From positions 310,001-374,000 of the forward strand of contig JAYJMR010000012.1 in NCBI GenBank assembly GCA_037074705.1: a stretch of 64,000 bases of DNA, read 5' to 3'. Source of the DNA: Zhengitettix transpicula. Taxonomy: Eukaryota > Arthropoda > Insecta > Orthoptera > Tetrigidae. Under the pieces are notes generated by a model. That model searched no databases, was not told the DNA's origin, and was given only the letters and a program-made list of their open reading frames with translations. The stretch's first letter is position 1; each line of letters starts with the position of its first letter. The position numbers and the translations under genes were made by a program. Of the stretch, positions 25,391-38,393 are shown one piece after another.

Positions 25391-28300
25391 TTTTCGACTA
25401 TTATTCACATCGGTATACGTCTTAATCCTAGAAGTAAACCTTACAAAGGAAAATTTAAATATTTTAAAAAAATTTTATACTAGCAAAAATATTTTTAAAT
25501 AAAGTGGCATTTTCATACGCGTTCATGGTTATGGCACCAATAAGTAATGATTTTATACTGAAATTCATTATTTTTATTTTCGATTATTTTGACAATGGTA
25601 TACGTCTTGATGCCAGAAGAAAACCTTTCGAGTGTAAATTTTAATATTTTAAAAAAAATTAAATGCGTGCTAAAATATGTTTAAAAAAAGTAGCGTTTTC
25701 ATTGCTATCCGTGGTAATGGTACCAATAGGGGTAGATTTTATACTAAAATTTTATACTAAAATTTTAATTATTATTTTTCGACTATTATTCACATCGGTA
25801 TACGTCTTAATCCTAGAAGTAAACCTTACAAAGGAAAATTTAAATATTTTAAAAAAATTTTATGCTTGCAAAAATATTTTTAAATAAAGTGGCATTTTCA
25901 TACGCGTTCATGGTTATGGCACCAATAAGTAATGAATTTATACTAAAATTCATTATTTTTATTTTCGATTATTTTGACAATGGTATACGTCTTGATGCCA
26001 GAAGAAAACCTTTCGAGTGTAAATTTTAATATTTAAAAAAAAATTAAATGCGTGCTAAAATATGTTTAAAAAAAGTAGCGTTTCTTTGCTATCCGTGGTA
26101 ATGGTACCAATAGGGGTAGATTTTATACTAAAATTTTATACGAAAATTTTATTATTATTTTTCGACTATTATTCACATCGGTATACGTCTTAATCTTAGA
26201 AGTAAACCTTACAAAGGAAAATTTAATTATTTTAAAAAAAGTTTATGCTTGCAAAAATATTTTTAAATAAAGTGGCATTTTCATACGCGTTCATGGATAT
26301 GGCACCAATAAGTAATGAATTTATACTGAAATTCATTATTTTTATTTTCGATTATTTTGACAATGGTATACGTCTTGATGCCAGAAGAAAACCTTTCGAG
26401 TGTAAATTTTAATATTTAAAAAAAAATTAAATGCGTGCTAAAATATGTTTAAAAAAAGTAGCGTTTTCATTGCTATCCGTGGTAATGGTACCAATAGGGG
26501 TAGATTTTATACTAAAATTTTATACTAAAATTTTATTATTATTTTTCGACCATTATTCACATCGGTATACGTCTTAATCCTAGAAGTAAACCTTACAAAG
26601 GAAAATTTAAATATTTTAAAAAAATTTTATGCTTGCATTAATATTTTTAAATAAAGTGGCATTTTCATACGCGTTCATGGATATGGCACCAATAAGTAAT
26701 GATTTTATACTGAAATTCATTATTTTTATTTTCGATTATTTTGACAATGGTATACGTCTTGATGCCAGAAGAAAACCTTTCGAGTGTAAATTTTAAAATT
26801 TAAAAAAAAATTAAATGCGTGCTAAAATATGTTTTAAAAAAGTAGTGTTTTCATTGCTATCCGTGGTAATGGTACCAATAGGGGTAGATTTTATACTAAA
26901 ATTTTATACTAAAATTTTAATATTATTTTTCGACTATTATTCACATCGGTATATTCCTAGAAGTAAAACTTACAAAGGAAAATTTAAATATTTTAAAAAA
27001 ATTTTATGCTTGCAAAAATATTTTTAAATAAAGTGGCATTTTCATACGCGTTCATGGTTATGGCACCAATAAGAAATGATTTTATACTGAAATTCATTAT
27101 TTTTATTTTCGATTATTTTGACAATGGTATACGTCTTGATGCCAGAAGAAAACCTTTCGAGTGTAAATTTTAATATTTAAAAAAAAATTAAATGCGTGCT
27201 AAAATATGTTTAAAAAAAGTAGCATTTTCATTGCTATCCGAGGTAATGGTACCAATAGGGGTAGATTTTATACTAAAATTTTATACTAAAATTTTATTAT
27301 TATTTTTCGACTATGATTCACATCGGTATACGTCTTAATCCTAGAAGTAAACCTTACAAAGGAAAATTTAAATATTTTAAAAAAATTTTATGCTTGCAAA
27401 AATATTTTTAAATAAAGTGGCATTTTCATACCCGTTCATGGTTATGGCACCAATAAGTAATGATTTTATACTGAAATTCATTATTTTTATTTTCGATTAT
27501 TTTGACAATGGTATACGTCTTGATGCCAGAAGAAAACCTTTCGAGTGTAAATTTTAATATTTAAAAAAAAATTAAATACGTGCTAAAATATGTTTAAAAA
27601 AAGTAGCGTTTTCATTGCTATCCGTGGTAATGGTACCAATAGGGGTAGATTTTATACTAAAATTTTATACTAAAATTTTATTATTATTTTTCGACTATTA
27701 TTCACATCGGTATACGTCTTAATCCTAGAAGTAAACCTTACAAAGGAAAATTTAAATATTTTAAAAAAATTTTATGCTTACAAAAATATTTTTAAATAAA
27801 GTGGCATTTTCATACGCGTTCATGGTTATGGCACCAATAAGTAATGATTTTATACTGAAATTCATTATTTTTATTTTCGATTATTTTGACAATGGTATAC
27901 GTCTTGATGCCAGCAGAAAACCTTTCGAGTGTAAATTTTAATATTTAAAAAAAAATTAAATGCGTGCTAAAATATGTTTAAAAAAAGTAGCGTATTCATT
28001 GCTATCCGTGGTAATGGTACCAATAGGGGTAGATTTTATACTAAAATTTTATACTAAAATTTTATTATTATTTTTCGACTATTATTCACATCGGTATACG
28101 TCTTAATCCTAGAAGTAAACCTTACAAAGGAAAATTTAAATATTTTAAAAAAATTTTATGCTTGCAAAAATATTTTTAAATAAAGTGGCATTTTCATACG
28201 CGTTCATGGTTATGGCACCAATAAGTAATGAATTTATACTGAAATTCATTATTTTTATTTTCGATTATTTTGACAATGGTATACGTCTTGATGCCAGAAG

Positions 28301-29500
28301 AAAACCTTTCGAGTGGAAATTTTAATATTTAAAAAAAAATTAAATGCGTGCTAAAATATGTTTAAAAAAAGTAGCGTTTTCATTGCTATCCGTGGTAATG
28401 GTACCAATAGGGGTAGATTTTATACTAAAATTTTATACTAAAATTTTATTATTATTTTTCGACTATTATTCACATCGGTATACGTCTTAATCCTAGAAGT
28501 AAACGTTACAAAGGAAAATTTAAATATTTTAAAAAAATTTTGTGCTTGCAAAAATATTTTTAAATAAAGTGGCATTTTCATACGCGTTCATGGTTATGGC
28601 ACCAATAAGTAATGATTTTATACTGAAATTCATTATTTTTATTTTCGATTATTTTGACAATGGTATACGTCTTGATGCCTGAAGAAAACCTTTCGAGTGT
28701 AAATTTTAATATTTAATAAAAAATTAAATGCGTGCTAAAATATGTTTAAAAAAAGTAGTGTTTTCATTGCTATCCGTGGTAATGGTACCAATAGGGGTAG
28801 ATTTTATACTAAAATTTTATACTAAAATTTTATTATTATTTTTGGACTATTATTCACATCGGTATACGTCTTAATCCTAGAAGTAACCCTTACAAAGGAA
28901 AATTTAAATATTTTAAAAAAATTTTATGCTTACAAAAATATTTTTAAATAAAGTGGCATTTTCATACGCGTTCATGGTTATGGCACCAATAAGTAATGAT
29001 TTTATACTGAAATTCATTATTTTTATTTTCGATTATTTTGACAATGGTATACGTCTTGATGTCAGAAGAAAACCTTTCGAGTGTAAATTTTAATATTTTA
29101 AAAAAAATTAAATGCGTGCTAAAATATTTTTAAAAATAGTAGCGTTTTCATTGCTATCCGTGGTAATGGTACCAATAGGGGTAGATTTTATACTAAAATT
29201 TTATACTAAAATTTTAATTATTATTTTTCGACTATTATTCACATCGGTATACGTCTTAATCCTAGAAGTAAACCTTACAAAGGAAAATTTAAATATTTTA
29301 AAAAAATTTTATACTTGCAAAAATATTTTTAAATAAAGTGGCATTTTCATACGCGTTCATGGTTATGGCACCAATAAGTAATGATTTTATACTGAAATTC
29401 ATTATTTTTATTTTCGATTATTTTGACAATGGTATACGTCTTGATGCCAGAAGAAAACCTTTCGAGTGTAAATTTTAATATTTAAAAAAAAATTAAATGC
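25391..29500. repeat. All-long-B satellite block with a diverged HOR copy
   Basis: All B units here are long, so dimers are close to 384 bp. Between about 26540 and 27100 the marks of the preceding HOR reappear (cgaccattatt, a gcattaatattt version of the B end, the gtagtg long B with 7-bp deletion at cggtatattcct 26946, and accaataagaaatg in the A at about 27033). The surrounding dimers lack them, so this is an isolated, diverged fourth copy. Two B units (about 25690 and 29140) have ttttaattattattt, one base longer. No gene is visible. Confidence 0.82.
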
Positions 29501-32500
29501 GTGCTAAAATATGTTTAAAAAAAGTAGCGTTTTCATTGCTATCCGTGGTAATGGTACCAATAGGGGTAGATTTTATACTAAAATTTTATACTAAAATTTT
29601 ATTATTATCTTTCGACTATTATTCACATCGGTATACGTCTTAATCCTAGAAGTAAACCTTACAAAGGAAGATTTAAATATTTTAAAAAAATTTTATGCTA
29701 GCAAAAATATTTTTAAATAAAGTGGCATTTTCATACGCGTTCATGGTTATGGCACCAATAAGTAATGATTTTATACTGAAATTCATTATTTTTATTTTCG
29801 ATTATTTTGACAATGGTATACGTCTTGATGCCAGAAGAAAACCTTTCGAGTGTAAATTTTAATATTTAAAAAGAAATTAAATGCGTTCTAAAATATGTTT
29901 AAAAAAAGTAGCGTTTTCATTGCTATCCGTGGTAATGGTACCAATAGGGGTAGATTTTATACTAAAATTTTATACTAAAATTTTATTATTATTTTTCGAC
30001 TATTATTCACATCGGTATACGTCTTAATCCTAGAAGTAAACCTTACAAAGGAAAATTTAAATATTTTAAAAAAATTTAATGCTTGCAATAATATTTTTAA
30101 ATAAAGTGGTATTTTCATACGCGTTCATGGTTATGGCACCAATAAGTAATGATTTTATACTGAAATTCATTATTTTTATTTTCGATTATTTTGACAATGG
30201 TATACGTCTTGATGCCAGAAGAAAACCTTTCGAGTGTAAATTTTAATATTTAATAAAAAATTAAATGCGTGCTAAAATATGTTTAAAAAAAGTAGTGTTT
30301 TCATTGCTATCCGTGGTAATGGTACCAATAGGGTTAGATTTTATACTAAAATTTTATACTAAAATTTTATTATTATTTTTCGACTATTATTCACATCGGT
30401 ATACGTCTTAATCCTAGAAGTAAACCTTACAAAGGAAAATTTAAATATTTTAAAAAAATTTTATTCTTGCAAAAATATTTTTAAATAAAGTGGCATTTTC
30501 ATACGCGTTCATGGTTATGGCACCAATAAGAAATGATTTTATACTGAAATACATTATTTTTATTTTCGATTATTTTGACAATGGTATACGTCTTGAAGCC
30601 AGAAGAAAACCTTTCGAGTGTAAATTTTAATATTTAAAAAAAAATTAAATGCGTGCTAAAATATGTTTAAAAAAAGTAGCGTATTCATTGCTATCCGTGG
30701 TAATGGTACCAATAGGGGTAGATTTTATACTAAAATTTTATACTAAAATTTTATTATTATTTTTCGACTATTATTCTAATCGGTATACGTCTTAATCCTA
30801 GAAGTAAACCTTACAAAGGAAAATTTAAATATTTTAAAAAAATTTTATGCTTGCAAAAATATTTTTAAATAAAGTGGCATTTTCATACGCGTTCATGGTT
30901 ATGGCACCAATAAGTAATGAATTTATACTGAAATTCATTATTTTTATTTTCGATTATTTTGACAATGGTATACGTCTTGATGCCAGAAGAAAACCTTTCG
31001 AGTGTAAATTTTAATATTTAAAAAAAAATTAAATGCGTTATAAAATATGTTTAAAAAAAGTAGCGTTTTCATTGCTATCCGTGGTAATGGTACCAATAGG
31101 GGTAGATTTTATACTAAAATTTTATAGTAAAATTTTATTATTATTTTTCGACTATTATTCACATCGGTATACGTCTTAATCCTAGAAGTAAACCTTACAA
31201 AGGAAAATTTAAATATTTTAAAAAAATTTTATACTAGCAAAAATATTTTTAAATAAAGTGGCATTTTCATACGCGTTCATGGTTATGGCACCAATAAGTA
31301 ATGATTTTATACTGAAATTCATTATTTTTATTTTCGATTATTTTGACAATGGTATACGTCTTGATGCCAGAAGAAAACCTTTCGAGTGTAAATTTTAATA
31401 TTTAAAAAAAAATTAAATGCGTGCTAAAATATGTTTAAAAAAAGTAGCGTTTTCATTGCTATCCGTGGTAATGGTACCAATAGGGGTAGATTTTATACTA
31501 AAATTTTATACTAAAATTTTATTATTATTTTTCGACTATTATTCACATCGGTATACGTCTTAATCCTAGAAGTAAACCTTACAAAGGAAAATTTAAATAT
31601 TTTAAAAAAATTTTGTGCTTGCAAAAATATTTTTAAATAAAGTGGCATTTTCATACGCGTTCATGGTTATGGCACCAATAAGTAATGATTTTATACTGAA
31701 ATTCATTATTTTTATTTTCGATTATTTTGACAATGGTATACGTCTTGATGCCAGAAGAAAACCTTTCGAGTGTAAATTTTAATATTTAATAAAAAATTAA
31801 ATGCGTGCTAAAATATGTTTAAAAAAAGTAGTGTTTTCATTGCCATCCGTGGTAATGGTACCAATAGGGGTAGATTTTATACTAAAATTTTATACTAAAA
31901 TTTTATTATTATTTTTCGACTATTATTCACATCGGTATACGTCTTAATCCTAGAAGTAACCCTTACAAAGGAAAATTTAAATATTTTAAAAAAATTTTAT
32001 GCTTACAAAAATATTTTTAAATAAAGTGGCATTTTCATCCGCGTTCATGGTTATGGCACCAATAAGTAATGATTTTATACTGAAATTCATTATTTTTATT
32101 TTCGATTATTTTGACAATGGTATACGTCTTGATGCCAGAAGAAAACCTTTCGAGTGTAAATTTTAATATTTAAAAAAAAATTAAATGCGTGCTAAAATAT
32201 GTTTAAAAAAAGTAGCGTTTTCATTGCTATCCGTGGTAATGGTACCAATAGGGGTAGATTTTATACTAAAATTTTATACTAAAATTTTATTATTATCTTT
32301 CGACTATTATTCACATCGGTATACGTCTTAATCCTAGAAGTAAACCTTACAAAGGAAGATTTAAATATTTTAAAAAAATTTTATGCTAGCAAAAATATTT
32401 TTAAATAAAGTGGCATTTTCATACGCGTTCATGGTTATGGCACCAATAAGTAATGATTTTATACTGAAATTCATTATTTTTATTTTCGATTATTTTGACA

Positions 32501-35500
32501 ATGGTATACGTCTTGATGCCAGAAGAAAACCTTTCGAGTGTAAATTTTAATATTTAAAAAGAAATTAAATGCGTTCTAAAATATGTTTAAAAAAAGTAGC
32601 GTTTTCATTGCTATCCGTGGTAATGGTACCAATAGGGGTAGATTTTATACTAAAATTTTATACTAAAATTTTATTATTATTTTTCGACTATTATTCACAT
32701 CGGTATACGTCTTAATCCTAGAAGTAAACCTTACAAAGGAAAATTTAAATATTTTAAAAAAATTTTATGCTTGCAATAATATTTTTAAATAAAGTGGTAT
32801 TTTAATACGCGTTCATGGTTATGGCACCAATAAGTAATGATTTTATAAGAAATTCATTATTTTTATTTTCGATTATTTTGACAATGGTATACGTCTTGAT
32901 GCCAGAAGAAAACCTTTCGAGTGTAAATTTTAATATTTAAAAAAAAATTAAATACGTGCTAAAATATGTTTAAAAAAAGTAGCGTTTTCATTGCTATCCG
33001 TGGTAATGGTACCAATAGGGGTAGATTTTATACTAAAATTTTATACTAAAATTTTATTATTATTTTTCGACTATTATTCACATCGGTATACGTCTTAATC
33101 CTTAAAGTAAACCTTACAAAGGAAAATTTAAATATTTTAAAAAAATTTTATGCTTGCAAAAAAATTTTTAAATAAAGTGGCATTTTCATACGCGTTCATG
33201 GTTATGGCACCAATAAGTAATGATTTTATACTGAAATTCATTATTTTTATTTTCGATTATTTTGACAATGGTATACGTCTTGATGCTAGAAGAAAACCTT
33301 TCGAGTGTAAATTTTAATATTTAAAAAAAAATTAAATGCGTGCTAAAATATGTTTAAAAAAAGTAGCGTTTTCATTGCTATCCGTGGTAATGGTACCAAT
33401 AGGGGTAGATTTTATACTAAAATTTTATACTAAAATTTTATTATTATTTTTCGACTATTATTCACATCGGTATACGTCTTAATCCTAGAAGTAAACCTTA
33501 CAAAGGAAGATTTAAATATTTTAAAAAAATTTTATGCTAGCAAAAATATTTTTAAATAAAGTGGCATTTTCATACGCGTTCATGGTTATGGCACCAATAA
33601 GTAATGATTTTATACTGAAATTCATTATTTTTATTTTCGATTATTTTGACAATGGTATACGTCTTGATGCCAGAAGAAAACCTTTCGAGTGTAAATTTTA
33701 ATATTTAAAAAGAAATTAAATGCGTTCTAAAATATGTTTAAAAAAAGTAGCGTTTTCATTGCTATCCGTGGTAATGGTACCAATAGGGGTAGATTTTATA
33801 CTAAAATTTTATACTAAAATTTTATTATTATTTTTCGACTATTATTCACATCGGTATACGTCTTAATCCTAGAAGTAAACCTTACAAAGGAAAATTTAAA
33901 TATTTTAAAAAAATTTTATGCTTGCAATAATATTTTTAAATAAAGTGGTATTTTCATACGCGTTCATGGTTATGGCACCAATAAGTAATGATTTTATAAG
34001 AAATTCATTATTTTTATTTTCGATTATTTTGACAATGGTATACGTCTTGATGCCAGAAGAAAACCTTTCGAGTGTAAATTTTAATATTTAATAAAAAATT
34101 AAATGCGTGCTAAAATATGTTTAAAAAAAGTAGTGTTTTCATTGCTATCCGTGGTAATGGTACCAATAGGGTTAGATTTTATACTAAAATTTTATACTAA
34201 AATTTTATTATTATTTTTCGACTATTATTCACATCGGTATACGTCTTAATCCTAGAAGTAAACCTTACAAAGGAAAATTTAAATATTTTAAAAAAATTTT
34301 TTTCTTGCAAAAATATTTTTAAATAAAGTGGCATTTTCATACGCGTTCATGGTTATGGCACCAATAAGAAATGATTTTATACTGAAATACATTATTTTTA
34401 TTTTCGATTATTTTGACAATGGTATACGTCTTGAAGCCAGAAGAAAACCTTTCGAGTGTAAATTTTAATATTTAAAAAAAAATTAAATGCGTGCTAAAAT
34501 ATGTTTAAAAAAAGTAGCATTTTCATTGCTATCCGTGATAATGGTACCAATAGGGGTAGATTTTATACTAAAATTTTATACTAAAATTTTATTATTATTT
34601 TTCGACTATTATTCACATCGGTATACGTCTTAATCCTAGAAGTAAACCTTACAAAGGAAAATTTAAATGTTTTAAAAAAATTTTATGCTTGCAAAAATAT
34701 TTTTAAATAAAGTGGCATTTTCATACTCGTTCATGGTTATGGCACCAATAAGTAATGATTTTATACTGAAATTCATTATTTTTATTTTCGATTATTTTGA
34801 CAATGGTATACGTCTCGATGCCAGAAGAAAACCTTTCGAGTGTAAATTTTAATATTTAAAAAAAAATTAAATGCGTGCTAAAATATGTTTTAAAAAAGTA
34901 GCGTTTTCATTGCTATCCGTGGTAATGGTACCAATAGGGGTAGATTTTATACTAAAATTTTATACTAAAATTTTATTATTATCTTTCGATTATTATTCAC
35001 ATCGGTATACGTCTTAATCCTAGAAGTAAACCTTACAAAGGAAGATTTAAATATTTTAAAAAAATTTTATGCTAGCAAAAATATTTTTAAATAAAGTGGC
35101 ATTTTCATACGCGTTCATGGTTATGGCACCAATAAGTAATGATTTTATACTGAAATTCATTATTTTTATTTTCGATTATTTTGACAATGGTATACGTCTT
35201 GATGCCAGAAGAAAACCTTTCGAGTGTAAATTTTAATATTTAAAAAGAAATTAAATGCGTTCTAAAATATGTTTAAAAAAAGTAGCGTTTTCATTGCTAT
35301 CCGTGGTAATGGTACCAATAGGGGTAGATTTTATACTAAAATTTTATACTAAAATTTTATTATTATTTTTCGACTATTATTCACATCGGTATACGTCTTA
35401 ATCCTAGAAGTAAACCTTACAAAGGAAAATTTAAATATTTTAAAAAAATTTTATGCTTGCAATAATATTTTTAAATAAAGTGGTATTTTCATACGCGTTC

Positions 35501-37120
35501 ATGGTTATGGCACCAAAAAGTAATGATTTTATAAGAAATTCATTATTTTTATTTTCGATTATTTTGACAATGGTATACGTCTTGATGCCAGAAGAAAACC
35601 TTTCGAGTGTAAATTTTAATATTTAATAAAAAATTAAATGCGTGCTAAAATATGTTTAAAAAAAGTAGTGTTTTCATTGCTATCCGTGGTAATGGTACCA
35701 ATAGGGTTAGATTTTATACTAAAATTTTATACTAAAATTTTATTATTATTATTTTTCGACTATTATTCACATCGGTATACTTCTTAATCCTAGAAGTAAA
35801 CCTTACAAAGGAAAATTTAAATATTTTAAAAAAATTTTATTCTTGCAAAAATATTTTTAAATAAAGTGGCATTTTCATACGCGTTCATGGTTATGGCACC
35901 AATAAGAAATGATTTTATACTGAAATACATTATTTTTATTTTCGATTATTTTGACAATGGTATACGTCTTGAAGCCAGAAGAAAACCTTTCGAGTGTAAA
36001 TTTTAATATTTAAAAAAAAATTAAATGCGTGCTAAAATATGTTTAAAAAAAGTAGCATTTTCATTGCTATCCGTGATAATGGTACCAATAGGGGTAGATT
36101 TTATACTAAAATTTTATACTAAAATTTTATTATTATTTTTCGACTATGATTCACATCGGTATACGTCTTAATCCTAGAAGTAAACCTTACAAAGGAAAAT
36201 TTAAATATTTTAAAAAAATTTTATGCTTGCAAAAATATTTTTAAATAAAGTGGCATTTTCATACCCGTTCATGGTTATGGTACCAATAAGTAATGATTTT
36301 ATACTGAAATTCATTATTTTTATTTTCGATTATTTTGACAATGGTATACGTCTTGATGCCAGAAGAAAACCTTTCGAGTGTAAATTTTAATATTTAAAAA
36401 AAAATTAAATACGTGCTAAAATATGTTTAAAAAAAGTAGCGTTTTCATTGCTATCCGTGGTAATGGTACCAATAGGGGTAGATTTTATACTAAAATTTTA
36501 TACTAAAATTTTATTATTATTTTTCGACTATTATTCACATCGGTATACGTCTTAATCCTTAAAGTAAACCTTACAAAGGAAAATTTAAATATTTTAAAAA
36601 AATTTTATGCTTGCAAAAAAATTTTTAAATAAAGTGGCATTTTCATACGCGTTCATGGTTATGGCACCAATAAGTAATGATTTTATACTGAAATTCATTA
36701 TTTTTATTTTCGATTATTTTGACAATGGTATACGTCTTGATGCTAGAAGAAAACCTTTCGAGTGTAAATTTTAATATTTAAAAAAAAATTAAATGCGTGC
36801 TAAAATATGTTTAAAAAAAGTAGCGTTTTCATTGCTATCCGTGGTAATGGTACCAATAGGGGTAGATTTTATACTAAAATTTTATACTAAAATTTTATTA
36901 TTATTTTTCGACTATTATTCACATCGGTATACGTCTTAATCCTAGAAGTAAACCTTACAAAGGAAAATTTAAATGTCTTAAAAAAATTTTATGCTTGCAA
37001 AAATATTTTTAAATAAAGTGGCATTTTCATACTCGTTCATGGTTATGGCACCAATAAGTAATGATTTTATACTGAAATTCATTATTTTTATTTTCGATTA
37101 TTTTGACAATGGTATACGTC
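29500..37120. repeat. 1151/1535-bp higher-order repeat family, partly scrambled
   Basis: A chain of marked dimers recurs: B with ggaagatttaaat and gctagc; A with aaaaagaaattaaatgcgtt; B with gcaataatattt; A with aaagtggtatt; B with gtagtg and tagggttag; then A with aagaaatg, gaaatacatt and cttgaagcc. ggaag lies at 29666, 32354, 33505 and 35040 (offsets 2688 = 7 x 384, 1151, 1535). cttgaagcc lies near 30592, 34430 and 35968. Some stretches, for example 30.7-32.2 kb, hold ordinary dimers, and 32.95-33.3 kb is copied at 36.4-36.8 kb (atccttaaagtaaacc). The HOR is therefore interrupted, unlike the cleaner 21.6-25.4 kb array. Confidence 0.83.
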
Positions 37121-38155
37121 TCGATGCCAGAAGAAAACCTTTCGAGTGTAAATTTTAATATTTAAAAAAAAATTAAATGCGTGCTAAAATATGTTTTAAA
37201 AAAGTAGCGTTTTCATTGCTATCCGTGGTAATATTACCAATAGGGGTAGATTTTTTACTAAAATTTTATTATTATTTTTCGACTATTATTCACATCGGTA
37301 TACGTCTTAATCCTAGAAGTAAACCTTACAAAGGAAAATTTAAATATTTTAAAAAAATTTTATGCTTGCAAAAATATTTTTAAATAAAGTGGCATTTTCA
37401 TACGCGTTCATGGTTATGGCACCAATAAGTAATGATTTTATACTGAAATTCATTATTTTTATTTTCGATTATTTTGACAATGGTATACGTCTTGATGCCA
37501 GAAGAAAACCTTTCGAGTGTAAATTTTAAAATTTAAAAAAAAATTAAATGCGTGCTAAAATATGTTTAAGAAAAGTAGTGTTTTCATTGCTATCCGTGGT
37601 AATAGTACCAATAGTGGTAGATTTTATACTAAAATTTTATACTAAAATTTTATTATTATTTTTCGACTATTATTCACATCGGTATACGTCTTAATCCTAG
37701 AAGTAAACCTTACAAAGGAAAATTTAAATATTTTAAAAAAATTTTATGCTTGCAAAAATATTTTTAAATAAAGTGGCATTTTCATACGCGTTCATGGTTA
37801 TGGCACCAATAAGTAATGATTTTATACTGAAATTCATTATTTTTATTTTCGAATATTTTGACAATGGTATACGTCTTGATGCCAGAAGAAAACCTTTCGA
37901 GTGTAAATTTTAATATTTAAAAAAAAATTAAATGCGTGCCAAAATATGTTTAAAAAAAGTAGCGTTTTCATTGCTATCCGTGGTAATGGTACCAATAGGG
38001 GTAGATTTTATACTAAAATTTTATACTAAAATTTTATAATTATTTTTCGACTATTATTCACATCGGTATACGTCTTAATCCTAGAAGTAAACCTTACAAA
38101 GTAAAATTTAAATATTTTAAAAACTTTTAAGCTTGCAAAAATATTTTTAAATAAA
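37121..38155. repeat. Mixed satellite dimers before the register break
   Basis: Ordinary A-B dimers resume here. The B at 37204 is short and carries taatattacc and attttttactaaa variants. The next A ends with the aaattttaaaatttaaaa variant, and the following long B has gtagtg with aatagtggtag. The B at 37959 ends in a shortened A run (taaaaacttttaagcttgc). No gene is visible. Confidence 0.82.
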
Positions 38156-38393
38156 GTGGCATTTTCATACGCGTTCATGGTTATGGCACCAATAAGTAAT
38201 GTTTTTATACTGAAATTCATTATGGTACCAACAGGGGTAGATTTTATACTAAAATTTTATACTAAAATTTTATTATTATTTTTCGACTATTATTCACATA
38301 GGTATACATCTTAATCCTAGAAGTAAACCTTACAAAGGAAAATTTAAATATTTCTAATAAAATTCAATGCTTGCAAAAATATTTTTAAATAAA
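38156..38393. repeat. Deletion hybrid of A and B (238 bp), the one register break
   Basis: An A half-unit starts at 38156 and runs normally to gaaattcattat (about 38223). It then joins B directly at tggtaccaacagggg, skipping the rest of A and the first 27 or so bases of B. The A-to-A distance is 238 bp where 384 is expected, so about 146 bp are missing. Only a few bases of microhomology (tat/aat before ggtacc) are visible at the join, so this was not register-preserving exchange. The B part is long form. The unit after it carries the atttctaataaaatt variant. Confidence 0.9.

Larger units (their letters stand above)
20152..37017. repeat. Domain in which every B half-unit is the long form
   Basis: I followed 44 consecutive dimers from the A at 20152 to the A at about 37017 and each B carries the 13-bp duplication. 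The mean dimer length is 383 bp. The last short B before it is at 19967 and the next after it at 37204. Blocks on both sides mix short and long B. This marks a homogenisation domain boundary independent of the HOR limits. Confidence 0.87.
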
